Source: CAMFLJ01 sp963702555 (GTDB lineage Bacteria > Actinomycetota > Acidimicrobiia > Acidimicrobiales > Acidimicrobilacustridaceae). From it: DNA of 64,000 nucleotides. The stretch is taken from the NCBI GenBank assembly GCA_963702555.1, contig CAVPCW010000010.1:434001-498000 (forward strand), written 5' to 3'. The position numbers and the translations under genes are program-made. How positions within the stretch are numbered: position 1 is the first letter of the stretch; each line of letters starts with the position of its first letter. Below are positions 35,553-44,915 of the stretch, piece after piece. The notes under the pieces were generated by a model. That model was not told where the DNA came from and did not search any database. It saw only the letters and a list, made by a program, of their open reading frames with translations.

Positions 35553-37451
35553 TCAGTCGTCCCGGTCGAGTGACCGGAGGAACTCCTCGGCCTCGGCCCG
35601 CTCCCGGGTCCGCCGCATCGGCGGCAGCGCGTTCACGATGTCCCACCGGTACCTGGCGTTGGTGGCCAGCCGGGGGTCGAGGATCGCGACGACCCCCTTG
35701 TCGGTGGTGGAGCGCACCAGCCGGCCGGCGCCCTGTGCGAGCAGCGTGGTGGCACGGGGCAGGTCGACCATGCGGAAGGCGTCGGCGCGCGCCCGTTCGC
35801 GGCGGGCCTGCAGCAACGGGTCGTCGGGCCGCGGGAACGGCAGGCGGTCGATGGTGACGAGCGTGAGGGTGTCGCCGGGGACGTCGACGCCCTGCCAGAA
35901 GCCCATGGTGGCGAACAGGCAGGTCTCGGGTTCGGCGGCGAAGCGCGCCACCAGCGCCGGCTTCGGCAGGTCGTCCTGGGCGAGGACCTCGACCTTCAGC
36001 CGCGGCCTCAGCGCCGCCACCGCGGCCTGCAGCGCCCGGTAGCTGGTGAACAGCGCCATCGTGCGCCCGCCGGCTGCGGTGATGAGCGCTTCGAGCTCGT
36101 CGTGCACGGCAGGGTCGAACGCGGCCGAGCGCGGGTCGGGGAGGTGGGCGGCGCAGTAGAGCAGCGCCTGGGTGGGGTAGTCGAAGGGGCTGCCGACGTC
36201 GAGGCGCTGGAACCCGCCCGGGGGCAGCCCGACCTGGTCGGGGAGGGCGCTTGGCAGCGTGGCGCTGGTGAGCACGGCGGTGGCGGTCGGCCAGAGCTGC
36301 TCGGCCAGCAGCTCGCCGACGTCGACCGGGGCGACCCGCAGGACCGGGTTCTCCTCGGTGCCCTCGACCCACGACACCTCGTCGACCCGCACCTCCTGCA
36401 CCGCGTCGATGTCGTCGATCAGCGAGGTGAGGGCCTGCATCGCCCGGATCTTGCGGGCGCCCACGTCGCCGGCGCCCTCGTCGGGCACCTTGCGCAGGGC
36501 GGCCATCGCCGGGTCCAGCCGGGAGCGGGCGAGGGAGAGCACACGCGCCGGGTCGCCGTCGAGGCGGCCTCGCAGGCGCCGGCCCCGCTCCTCGGTGAGC
36601 GCGGCGCGCCACATGCCCGCCAGCTCGTCGATGTTGGCGACCAGCTCGGCGTCGTCGACGATGGCGCCGACGTTGCGGGCCAGCGCGGTGAAGCGGCCGG
36701 CCGTCATCTCGACCCCGGCGGTGGCGGCGACGGTGTCCTCGAGCTGGTGGGCCTCGTCGACCACCAGCAGGTCGTGCTCGGGCAGCACGGCGCCGCCGGT
36801 GGCCAGGTGCATCCCGTAGAGGTGGGTGTTGACCACGACGACGTCGGCATCGGCCGCGGCCCGCCGGGCCTTCTCGGCGAAGCAGTCGTCGCCCTTCGGG
36901 CACTTGCCGGCACCGGGGCACTCCCGCGGCCCGACGCTGACCGCGGCCCACGCCTGGTAGCTGGGCTCGCGGTCGAGCTCGGCCCGGTCGCCCGTCTCGG
37001 ACGAGGCGGCCCAGCGCGAGAGCACGGCGATCTCCTCCGCCGGAGGCCGGGGCCCGACCTCGAGGGCGAGCTGGTCGCCGCCGCTCAGCTCCCGGATGCG
37101 CTGGAGGCACACGTAGTTGGAGCGGCCCTTCAGCACGGCGAAGTCGAACGGCGTATCGAGGTGCTCGGCGAGGAAGGGGAGGTCCTTGCCGGCGAGCTGG
37201 TCCTGCAGCGCCTTGGTGGCGGTGGCCACCACCGTCTTGCGGCCCGACAGGATGGCCGGAACCAGGTAGGCGAAGGTCTTGCCGGTGCCGGTGCCGGCCT
37301 GGGCCACCAGGTGGTGCCCGTCGACGATCGCCCGGGCCACCGCCTCGGCCATCTCGAGCTGGCCGTCGCGCACCTCGCCGGCGGGCATGGCTTCGGTGAT
37401 GACCTCCAGGGCCTTCCGCGTGTTGGCGGCGAGGCGGTCGGAGGGGGCCAT
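35553..37451 (-). CDS. DinG-type ATP-dependent DNA helicase (XPD-like)
   Basis: 632 residues from ATG 37451. Walker A QAGTGTGKTFAYLVPA, LKGRSNYVCLQRI (first Fe-S Cys region), CPGAGKCPKGDDCF (remaining Cys ligands of the XPD/DinG 4Fe-4S cluster), VVVNTHLY, DEAH box LLVVDEAHQLED, motif VI GAGRLVRSTTDKGVVAILDPR. A 5'-3' superfamily 2 helicase for DNA repair and R-loop removal. It sits alone on the minus strand between era and uppS; divergent from uppS by 51 bases. Confidence 0.92.
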   Translation of the reverse strand: MAPSDRLAANTRKALEVITEAMPAGEVRDGQLEMAEAVARAIVDGHHLVAQAGTGTGKTFAYLVPAILSGRKTVVATATKALQDQLAGKDLPFLAEHLDTPFDFAVLKGRSNYVCLQRIRELSGGDQLALEVGPRPPAEEIAVLSRWAASSETGDRAELDREPSYQAWAAVSVGPRECPGAGKCPKGDDCFAEKARRAAADADVVVVNTHLYGMHLATGGAVLPEHDLLVVDEAHQLEDTVAATAGVEMTAGRFTALARNVGAIVDDAELVANIDELAGMWRAALTEERGRRLRGRLDGDPARVLSLARSRLDPAMAALRKVPDEGAGDVGARKIRAMQALTSLIDDIDAVQEVRVDEVSWVEGTEENPVLRVAPVDVGELLAEQLWPTATAVLTSATLPSALPDQVGLPPGGFQRLDVGSPFDYPTQALLYCAAHLPDPRSAAFDPAVHDELEALITAAGGRTMALFTSYRALQAAVAALRPRLKVEVLAQDDLPKPALVARFAAEPETCLFATMGFWQGVDVPGDTLTLVTIDRLPFPRPDDPLLQARRERARADAFRMVDLPRATTLLAQGAGRLVRSTTDKGVVAILDPRLATNARYRWDIVNALPPMRRTRERAEAEEFLRSLDRDD

Positions 37452-37502
37452 GAGGTCGCCGATGGTACCGGCGGGTCGAAGGCGCGGCGGTAACCTCGCC
37501 GC

Positions 37503-38222
37503 GTGGACGTCCCCGGCATCGACCCTGCCCGAATCCCCAACCACGTGGCGGCGGTCATGGACGGCAACGGCCGTTGGGCCCAGCGCCGTGGCCTGAAGCG
37601 CACCGATGGCCATGCCGCGGGCGAAGAGGCCCTGATGGACGCCGTCGAGGGTGCCCTCGACCTGGGCGTGCGATGGCTCACCGTCTACGCCTTCTCCACC
37701 GAGAACTGGCGCCGCCCCACCGACGAGGTCCGCTTCCTCATGGGCTTCAACGAGTCGCTGCTGGTGCGGCGGCGCGACGAGCTCAACGACAAGGGCGTGC
37801 GCATCCAGTTCATCGGCCGCCGCGACTGGCGGGTGCCCAAGCGACTGCTGCGCCGCATCGACGAGTCGGCCGAGCTGACCGCGAAGAACCGCACGCTCAC
37901 GCTCACCATCGCGTTCAACTACGGCGGCAAGGCCGAGATCGTCGACGCCGTCCGGCGCCTGGTCGAGGAGGGCGTGCCCGCCGCCAAGATCGACGAGAAG
38001 GCCATCGCCAAGCGCCTCTACGACCCGTCGATGCCCGACCCCGACCTCGTCGTGCGCACCTCGGGCGAGTACCGGCTCTCCAACTTCCTGCTCTGGGAGG
38101 CCGCCTACAGCGAGCTCGTCTTCACCGAGGTGCTGTGGCCCGACTTCCGGCGCGAGCACCTCTTCGATGCCGTCCGTGAGTACCAGGCCCGCGACCGCCG
38201 CTTCGGTGGGCTGAGCGAGTGA
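37503..38222 (+). CDS. uppS: Isoprenyl transferase (undecaprenyl diphosphate synthase)
   Basis: 239 residues from GTG 37503. VMDGNGRWAQRRGLKRTDGH contains the catalytic Asp and substrate Trp/Arg; YAFSTENWRRPTDEV; IAFNYGGKAEI; RTSGEYRLSNFLLWEAAYSELVFTEVLWPDF is the RxSGExRxSNF...E C-terminal signature. Makes the long-chain cis-prenyl carrier for peptidoglycan. Followed by recO after 4 bases. Confidence 0.97.
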   Translation: MDVPGIDPARIPNHVAAVMDGNGRWAQRRGLKRTDGHAAGEEALMDAVEGALDLGVRWLTVYAFSTENWRRPTDEVRFLMGFNESLLVRRRDELNDKGVRIQFIGRRDWRVPKRLLRRIDESAELTAKNRTLTLTIAFNYGGKAEIVDAVRRLVEEGVPAAKIDEKAIAKRLYDPSMPDPDLVVRTSGEYRLSNFLLWEAAYSELVFTEVLWPDFRREHLFDAVREYQARDRRFGGLSE

Positions 38223-38226
38223 CCCC

Positions 38227-38952
38227 GTGAGCCGCGGCACCCTCCATCGCGACGAGGGTGTCGTGCTGCGCACCTACAAGCTGGGCGAGGCCGACCGCAT
38301 CGTGGTGCTGCTCACCCGCGGCCGGGGCAAGGTCCGCGGCGTGGCCAAGGGCGTGCGCAAGACCAAGTCGAAGTTCGGCGGGCGCCTCGAACCGACCAGC
38401 CACGTCGCCGTCCAGCTGTACGAGGGCCGTGAGCTCGACATCGTCACCCAGGCCGAGACCATCGATCGCTTCCCGTCGCTGCGCACCGACGTCGACCGCT
38501 TCGCCCGGGCATCGGCCATGCTCGAGACCGCCGACCAGCTGGTGCAGGAGGGCGAGGTCAACCCCCGCCTCTACCAGATGCTCGTCGGGGCGCTCCGCAC
38601 GCTCGACGCCTCCGACTCGCCGCTCGTGGTGCCGTCGTTCTTCTGGAAGGTGCTGGCGCTGGAGGGCTACCGCCCGGAGGTCGAGGCGTGCGTGCAGTGC
38701 GGCGACGACGACACGCCCCTCGTGGCCTTCGACATGGAGTCCGGTGGCCTGCTGTGCCGCACGTGCCGGCGGGGCCAGTCGGTGTCGCCCGAGGCGGTGG
38801 AGCTGCTGCAGATGATCCTCGGCGGCCGCCTCAACGACGCCCTCGCCCTGCCGGCCTCACCGGCCACCCACGAGATCGACCACCTGGCCACGCGGACCGT
38901 CGAGCACCACCTCGAGCGCCGCCTGCGCTCGGTCACCGTCCTCGACCACTGA
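38227..38952 (+). CDS. recO: DNA repair protein RecO
   Basis: 241 residues; N-terminal OB fold (HRDEGVVLRTYKLGEADRIVVLLTRGRGKVRGVAKGVRKTKSKFGG), helical middle, and the four-Cys zinc finger CVQC...CRTC at residues ~157-180. Helps load RecA at gaps. GTG start 4 bases after uppS, so co-transcribed, the usual actinobacterial order. Confidence 0.96.
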   Translation: MSRGTLHRDEGVVLRTYKLGEADRIVVLLTRGRGKVRGVAKGVRKTKSKFGGRLEPTSHVAVQLYEGRELDIVTQAETIDRFPSLRTDVDRFARASAMLETADQLVQEGEVNPRLYQMLVGALRTLDASDSPLVVPSFFWKVLALEGYRPEVEACVQCGDDDTPLVAFDMESGGLLCRTCRRGQSVSPEAVELLQMILGGRLNDALALPASPATHEIDHLATRTVEHHLERRLRSVTVLDH

Positions 38953-38982
38953 GGTCGCGGATGTCGTCGATGTCCGCGTCGG

Positions 38983-39279
38983 TCAGATGATGACGAGGGC
39001 GAAGGTCGCGATCAGGCCGATGATCCCGAGCGCGACACCGACCTGGCACATCCGAAGGCCCGGCGGCGGGTAGTCGGCGTCGGGGACGTTGTAGCGACCG
39101 ACGATCCCGATGAGGCCGAAGCCGATGGCGAAGAACGAGCCGAAGCCGCCGACCCACAGCAGCGCACAGACCAGTGACGCCCAGCCCAGGGGCCGGATCG
39201 ACTGCCACTGGCCCTCGACGTAGGGGGCGCCGACCTCACGGTTGGTGGACTGGAGGTACTCGTCCTGGCCTCCGCGCAT
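38983..39279 (-). CDS. Small DUF4190-like membrane protein
   Basis: 98 residues, start ATG 39279. IRPLGWASLVCALLWVGGFGSFFAIGFGLIGI forms two hydrophobic segments and a third follows near the C-terminus (VGVALGIIGLIATFALVII). The paired-helix layout with G-rich turns resembles DUF4190. No enzymatic motif. Convergent with recO. Confidence 0.65.
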   Translation of the reverse strand: MRGGQDEYLQSTNREVGAPYVEGQWQSIRPLGWASLVCALLWVGGFGSFFAIGFGLIGIVGRYNVPDADYPPPGLRMCQVGVALGIIGLIATFALVII

Positions 39280-39412
39280 CGCCCGAGGGTAGGTCGGCCG
39301 CCCCTCCCGCGCCTCGGATCTCTCCAGCCGGGCGGCCCGCCCCCGTCGCCTCGGCTGGTACCTTCGCCGGTTCCGGCGCGGAGGCGCGCCCGGTCGAGTT
39401 CTAGGGGGAACG

Positions 39413-41803
39413 ATGACGGACGGACGGGTGCTTCCGCTCACTGGGTTGCGGGTCGTCGACCTGACCGTGGAGCACGCCGAGCTGGCGCCACGGCTGCTGG
39501 GCGACCTCGGTGCCGAGGTCGTGAAGGTCGAGCCGCCCGAGGGGTCATCGGCCCGCGGGCTCGCCCCGATCCGCAAGGGCGTCTCGCTCTCGTTCGCCAT
39601 GCGCAACGCCGGCAAGCTCGGCGTCGCCCTCGACCTCGACGACGCGGGCGACCGTGAGCGCTTCGCCGAGCTGCTCCGCCACGCCGACGTGGTGGTCACC
39701 AACACCCCGACCGTCGCCGGCCAGACCGTCCAGGAGCTGTCGGACGCCAACCCGCACCTCGTCGTCGCCGCGGCGACGACCTACGGCCTCACCGGCCCGT
39801 GGTCGGGCCGGGTCGCCACCGACCAGGTCCTGTCCGCCACCGGCGGCATGACCTTCAAGGCCGGCGTGTTCACCCGTGAGCCCCTGCCGGCCCCCGGCCA
39901 GTTCTGCAACGACGTGGCCAGCTCGATCGTGGCCTGGGCCATCCTCTGTGCCCTCTTCCAGCGGGAGGAGACCGGCGCCGGCCAGCTGCTCGACATCTCG
40001 GTCAACGAGGCCCTGCTGCAGACCGCCGACTGGTCGCTGCCGAACTTCTCGGTGCGCCAGGCGATGGGCTTCGACGGCACCGACGTCCGCAACGGCTCCG
40101 GGCCCGTCTACCCGATCTTCAAGTGCCGCGACGGCTACGTCCGCCTCATCGTGCTGAGCCCGCCGCAGTGGCGGGCCATGCGGGCATGGCTGGGCGAGCC
40201 CGAGTACCTCCAGGACGAGGAGTACGAGTCCTTCCCCGGCCGCTTCGCCATCGCCGACGCGGTGCTGAACCCGCTCTACGAGGAGCTGTTCGCCGACCTC
40301 AGCGTCGAGACCGTCTCCGAGCAGGCCCAGGAGCGCGGCATCGTGTGCACGCCGGTGCTCGACCCGCCCCGGGTGCTCACCAACGAGCACTTCGCCTCCC
40401 GCGGCACGTTCATGGACCTCGAGGTCGCGCCGGGCGTGGTGGCCAGGGCCGCGTCGGGCTACTTCGAGATCGACGGCGAGCGGGCCGGCCCCACCAGCCC
40501 GGCCCCGACCGTGGGTGAGCACACCGACCAGGTCTTCGCCTCCCTCGGCGAAGCCCGCACCGGCGCCCCGCTGCCCGAGCCGGCCCTGCCGCTCGCGGGC
40601 CTGCGGGTCATGGACTTCGGCCAGGGCGCCGTCGGCGTCGAGGCCGGTCGCCTCTTCGCCGAGTACGGCGCCGACGTGATGAAGATCGAGAGCCGCTCGC
40701 ACTACGACTTCATCCGGGTCATCACCGGCATCGAGATGGGGCCGTCGTTCGCCTCGTCGAGCCGCTCGAAGCGGGGGCTCGGCGTCAACGCCCGCACCAC
40801 CGAGGGCCGCGACCTGCTGCGCGAGCTGGCCAAGGTCTCCGACGTCGTGATCGAGAACGGCTCAACCGGTGTGATGGAGGAGCTCGGCATCGGCTACGCC
40901 GACCTGGCCGCGGCCAACCCCGGCATCGCCATGGCCGCCAGCCAGCTCATGGGCTCCCGCGGTGCGTGGGCGTCGTGGCGGGGCTACGGGCCCAGCACTC
41001 AGGCCCCCGGTGGTCTGTCCTACCTCTGGAGCTACGAGAACGAGGAGGAGCCTGCCGGCACCGCCTCGATCTTCCCCGACCACTTCGTGGGCCGCCTCTC
41101 GGCGGTCGGCGCGCTGGCCACCCTGATCGGCCGCCGCCGCGGCACCGTCGAGGGCGGCTTCGTCGAGATCGCCCAGTGCGAGGCCGTCACCGGCGTGCTC
41201 GCCGACCTGCTGGCCGCCGAGTCGCTCGAGCCCGGCTCGGTGAAGGCCCGCGGCATCCACGCCGAGCGGGGCACGCCCGGCGCCATGTACCGCTGCGCCG
41301 GCGACGACGACTGGGTCGCCATCACCTGCCGCGACGACGCCGACTGGGCTGCGCTGGCCGGGCTCATCGGCTCGCCCGAGCTGGCCGACGACCCCCGCTT
41401 CGCCACCCTCGACGCCCGCCGGGCCAACGTCGACGAGATCGACGCCGTGGTCGGTGCGTGGACCGCCGGCATCGACCGCTTCGAGGTCGCGGACCGGTGT
41501 CAGGCCGTGGGCGTCCCCGCCGGGGCGATGCTGCACTCGCGGGACATCACCGAGAACGAGCACCTGGCCGCCCGGGGCTTCCCGGTGCCGGTCGACCAGC
41601 CGGCCGTCGGCACGATCCTGTTCGAGGGCCCGGCCTTCTTCGGCACCGCCATGGCCCCGCCGGTCGAGGAGCCGGCACCGTGGCTCGGCGAGCACACCGA
41701 GGTCATCTGCACCGAGCTGCTCGGGCTCGACCCGGCCGAGGTGCAGCGGCTGATCGAGGCGGGCGTGCTCGAGATCACGCCGCTCGACAAGCGCCCGGGC
41801 TGA
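39413..41803 (+). CDS. Double-length class III (CaiB/BaiF) CoA-transferase
   Basis: 796 residues made of two tandem class III CoA-transferase units of ~385 residues each (first from LRVVDLTVEHAELAPRLLGDLGAEVVKVE, second from LRVMDFGQGAVGVEAGRLFAEYGADVMKIE). Both retain an Asp at the expected catalytic place: FCNDVASSIVAWAILCALFQR and FPDHFVGRLSAVGALATLI. Usual family members are ~400 residues and dimerise as interlocked rings; the fusion makes an internal pseudo-dimer. It transfers CoA between organic acids, maybe in carnitine, bile-acid or steroid side-chain metabolism (inference). Confidence 0.9.
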   Translation: MTDGRVLPLTGLRVVDLTVEHAELAPRLLGDLGAEVVKVEPPEGSSARGLAPIRKGVSLSFAMRNAGKLGVALDLDDAGDRERFAELLRHADVVVTNTPTVAGQTVQELSDANPHLVVAAATTYGLTGPWSGRVATDQVLSATGGMTFKAGVFTREPLPAPGQFCNDVASSIVAWAILCALFQREETGAGQLLDISVNEALLQTADWSLPNFSVRQAMGFDGTDVRNGSGPVYPIFKCRDGYVRLIVLSPPQWRAMRAWLGEPEYLQDEEYESFPGRFAIADAVLNPLYEELFADLSVETVSEQAQERGIVCTPVLDPPRVLTNEHFASRGTFMDLEVAPGVVARAASGYFEIDGERAGPTSPAPTVGEHTDQVFASLGEARTGAPLPEPALPLAGLRVMDFGQGAVGVEAGRLFAEYGADVMKIESRSHYDFIRVITGIEMGPSFASSSRSKRGLGVNARTTEGRDLLRELAKVSDVVIENGSTGVMEELGIGYADLAAANPGIAMAASQLMGSRGAWASWRGYGPSTQAPGGLSYLWSYENEEEPAGTASIFPDHFVGRLSAVGALATLIGRRRGTVEGGFVEIAQCEAVTGVLADLLAAESLEPGSVKARGIHAERGTPGAMYRCAGDDDWVAITCRDDADWAALAGLIGSPELADDPRFATLDARRANVDEIDAVVGAWTAGIDRFEVADRCQAVGVPAGAMLHSRDITENEHLAARGFPVPVDQPAVGTILFEGPAFFGTAMAPPVEEPAPWLGEHTEVICTELLGLDPAEVQRLIEAGVLEITPLDKRPG

Positions 41804-41854
41804 GCATTCGGGCGACCCGCCGGGGTCGCCCGCTCAGGCCGGCCTGCTCGCTGA

Positions 41855-42796
41855 TCAGCCCTCGACGGGCCGCCACCGACCGGTGGCGGCGTCGTACTGC
41901 TGCCACCGCTGGGTGGCCTGGTCGAACTGCAACCACTCCTGCCGGGCCGGGTCCCACTGGAGATAGGCCCGGCGCGCCGGGTCCCACACCGCCTCGGTGT
42001 CCGAGGGTGACGGCGCCGGTGTCGGTGCCTGACTGCTCCCACCGGGAGGCACTGGACCGACCCCGGGCGCGCCCGGCGGTCGGAACGGGCCGCGGACACC
42101 GGCATGGGGCATGGCCGGCGGCGGGGGAGCGAAGGTGGGCTGCGGCGTCGGTGCCGGCCGGGGTGCCGGTGCCACCGGGGGCTGTGCGGCGGGCGGGAGC
42201 GGCGGTTGGGCCGGGTACCCGTCGGGCATCGGAGCCGGCGGCAGGACGGGCTGCGGGGGCCCGGGCAGCGTCACGGGCCGGCCGAAGCCCTCGGCGCCGA
42301 TCACGTAGCTGTCGGCGGCCATGTCGCCGACCCGGCGGTGGCCCTTCGTGACCAGCACGGTGACGAACCCGACGATCGGCAGGCAGCACGGCAGGTAATC
42401 GACGATGCCGGCGACGCTGCGCAGCAGGGCCTTGCCCGCCCCGAGCGGCCGGCCGTCGGCCCCGACCACGACGAGGCCGGTCAGCATCGTGCCGATCGTG
42501 CGGCCCGTGAGCCCCCGCTGCAGCACGAACACAGCGACCATGTAGGCGAGCCAGATGAGCATCAGGATGGCCATGGGCCAGCCGGCCACGTAGCGCTCGT
42601 TGAGGTTCGAGCAGATGGCCCGCCCGGTGCAGGGCCCGTTCACGAAGATCGACGAACCGGGCTCCTCCTCCGACGCCAGGATCCAGTAGACGGCGCTGAA
42701 CACCCAGAGGATGCCGAGGTCGATGGCGACGGCACCGAAGCGGCGGCCGACGACAGCGGTCGGGTCCGGAGCGGAGGGCTGCGTCGGGACGGTCAC
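41855..42796 (-). CDS. RDD-family membrane protein with proline-rich tail
   Basis: 313 residues from GTG 42796; ATG 42871 would overlap glyS. The RDD domain covers ~residues 20-160: VVGRRFGAVAIDLGILWVFS, LTGRTIGTMLTGLVVVGADG, LLRSVAGIVDYLPCCLPIVGFVTVLVTKGHRRVGDMAADSYVIG, with three membrane segments. Then ~80 Pro/Ala-rich residues and a repeated C-terminal WDPARRAYLQWDPARQEWLQFD-type aromatic motif. Unknown function; probably an envelope scaffold. Confidence 0.85.
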   Translation of the reverse strand: MTVPTQPSAPDPTAVVGRRFGAVAIDLGILWVFSAVYWILASEEEPGSSIFVNGPCTGRAICSNLNERYVAGWPMAILMLIWLAYMVAVFVLQRGLTGRTIGTMLTGLVVVGADGRPLGAGKALLRSVAGIVDYLPCCLPIVGFVTVLVTKGHRRVGDMAADSYVIGAEGFGRPVTLPGPPQPVLPPAPMPDGYPAQPPLPPAAQPPVAPAPRPAPTPQPTFAPPPPAMPHAGVRGPFRPPGAPGVGPVPPGGSSQAPTPAPSPSDTEAVWDPARRAYLQWDPARQEWLQFDQATQRWQQYDAATGRWRPVEG

Positions 42797-42869
42797 CCGG
42801 ACATCTTGGTCGACCGTTCGCTCCAACGGCTGCGGGAGGGGTTGGGGCCGCCCACTACGCTGCGTCGCC

Positions 42870-44250
42870 ATGTCCGATGACGTTGTCGACGCCGCAGCCG
42901 ACGCCCCCGAGTCCGAAGCCCCGACGCCCATCGAGGTGCCCAACGACACCTCGCTCATGGAGAAGATCGTCAACCTCTCCAAGCGCCGCGGCTTCGTGTT
43001 CCCGTCGGCCGAGATCTACGGCGGGTTCCGGTCCACCTACGACTACGGCCCCATCGGCGTGCAGCTGCTCCGCAACGTGAAGGACGCCTGGTGGCGCTCG
43101 ATGGTGCAGATGCGCGACGACGTCGTCGGCCTCGACGCCTCGATCCTGTCGCCGCCAGCCATCTGGGAGGCCTCGGGCCACCTCAAGAACTTCACCGACC
43201 CGCTGGTCGACTGCCGCCAGTGCCGTGAGCGCTTCCGTGAGGACCAGCTCGACGACCTCACCACCTGCCCGAACTGCGGGGGCAAGGACACCTTCACCGA
43301 GGCGCGGCAGTTCAACCTCATGTTCAAGACCCACGCCGGCCCGGTGGAGCACGAGGGCGCCATCGCCTACCTGCGGCCCGAGACGGCGCAGGGCATGTTC
43401 ATCAACTTCGCCAACGTGCTGCAGTCGAGCCGCAAGAAGCCGCCGTTCGGCATCGCCCAGATCGGCAAGTCGTTCCGGAACGAGATCACGCCCGGCAACT
43501 TCGTGTTCCGCACCCGGGAGTTCGAGCAGATGGAGCTCGAGTTCTTCGTGCCGCCGGAGGAGGCCGCCCAGTGGTACGAGTACTGGGTCGCCGCCCGGTA
43601 CGAGTGGTACATCGCCCTCGGCATCCCCGAGGACAAGCTGCGCATCCGCCCGCACGACGCCGACGAGCTGAGCCACTACTCGCTCGGGCACCTCCGACGT
43701 GGAGTTCCTCTTCCCGTGGGGCTGGGGCGAGCTCGAGGGCATCGCCAACCGGGGCGACTACGACCTCACCCAGCACGCCACCCACTCGGGCGAGAAGCTC
43801 GACTACTTCGACCAGGCCACCAACACCCGGTACACGCCGCACGTGATCGAGCCCGCCGCCGGCGCCACCCGCACGATGATGGCCTTCCTGCTCGCCGCCT
43901 ACGACGAGGAGGAGGTGCGGGGCGAGGTCCGCACCGTGCTGCGCCTCCACCCGCGCCTGGCGCCCTACAAGGTGGCGGTGCTGCCGCTGTCGAAGAAGGA
44001 CACGCTCACCCCGAAGGCCCGTGAGGTCCTGGCCCTGCTGCAGCCCCACATGATGTGCGACTACGACGAGACCCAGGCCATCGGCCGCCGCTACCGCCGC
44101 CAGGACGAGCTGGGCACGCCGTTCTGCGTCACCGTCGACTTCGACTCGCTCGAGGACGACGCCGTCACCGTGCGCGAGCGCGACTCGATGGCCCAGGAGC
44201 GGGTGAAGATCGCCGACCTCCTCGGCCACCTCCTCCCCAAGCTCGTCTGA
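42870..44250 (+). CDS. glyS: Glycine--tRNA ligase (frameshifted at ~43687)
   Basis: Class II eukaryotic-type homodimeric GlyRS of ~459 residues. KIVNLSKRRGFVFPSAEIYGGFRSTYDYGPIGVQL; zinc pair CRQC/CPNC; motif 2 ETAQGMFINF then FRNEITPGNFVFRTREFEQMELEFF; after the shift EFLFPWGWGELEGIANRGDYDL and the anticodon domain (LAPYKVAVLPLSKK, YDETQAIGRRYRRQDELGTPFCVTVD). Removing one G at 43686-43688 restores LGTSDVEF. As an essential enzyme it is very unlikely to be truly broken. Confidence 0.96.
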
Positions 44251-44260
44251 CCCTTCCCCC

Positions 44261-44371
44261 GAAAGCTGGCTCACAGGATCCAGCCCGCCGAAGCAGGTGA
44301 GCCACCTTTCGACCACCCGCTGAAAGGTGGCTCACAGGATCCAGCCCGCCGAAGCAGGTGAGCCACCTTTC
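44261..44371. repeat. Paired 50-bp hairpin repeat (left pair)
   Basis: Two 50-bp copies, 44261-44310 and 44322-44371, 61 bp apart, with an 11-bp spacer gaccacccgct. Each copy is a hairpin: arm GAAAGGTGGCTCAC (first copy has one C for G), a 22-base loop starting AGGATCCAGC, and GTGAGCCACCTTTC. It lies just downstream of glyS, so it may act as its terminator. An equivalent pair is at 46317. Confidence 0.9.
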
Positions 44372-44417
44372 GGGGGTGGGGTGCAACAGGAAGGCCGGCT
44401 CGGGCGTCGTAGGGGTT

Positions 44418-44915
44418 GTGGCGGCGAGTGACGTGGGATCGAGACCCGGGGGGCGGGCACCGGTGGCGGACCTGGAGGCGCTGTACCGAGACGAGTACCC
44501 CGGGCTCGTGCGGTTGGCGCGCCTGCTGCTCGGCACGGCGACGGGCGGCGAGGACCTGGTCCAGGACGTCTTCGTCCGCCTCACGGCCCGCCCCGGCGGG
44601 ATCGGCGACCTCGAGAACCCCCGGGCCTTCCTGCGCACCGCGGTCGTGAACGCCTGCCGGTCGGAGCAGCGCCACCAGATCGTGGTGCGGCGCAACGAGC
44701 CCCGACCCGCCGATCCCGAGCTGCCCGCCTACCTGGGTGAGTTCGCCGACGCCCTGGCCGCCCTGCCCGAACGGCAGCGGGCGGCGATCGTGCTGCGCCA
44801 CCACCTCGACCTGGCCGACGACGAGATCGCCACGCTGATCGGCTGCCGTCGTTCGACCGTCCGCTCGCTGGTGAAGCGGGGCCTGGCCTCGCTGAGGGAG
44901 GTGATCGAGCCGTGA
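44418..44915 (+). CDS. ECF/SigE-type RNA polymerase sigma factor
   Basis: 165 residues from GTG 44418 (GTG 44463 also possible). Region 2: ALYRDEYPGLVRLARLLLG then GEDLVQDVFVRL; region 4: LPERQRAAIVLRHHLDLADDEIATLIGCRRSTVRSLVKRGLASLRE. Short SigE/SigJ-like group. Overlaps the downstream membrane propeller gene (GTGA), the usual arrangement of a sigma factor and its regulator. The unit is flanked by hairpin-repeat pairs. Confidence 0.88.
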   Translation: MAASDVGSRPGGRAPVADLEALYRDEYPGLVRLARLLLGTATGGEDLVQDVFVRLTARPGGIGDLENPRAFLRTAVVNACRSEQRHQIVVRRNEPRPADPELPAYLGEFADALAALPERQRAAIVLRHHLDLADDEIATLIGCRRSTVRSLVKRGLASLREVIEP

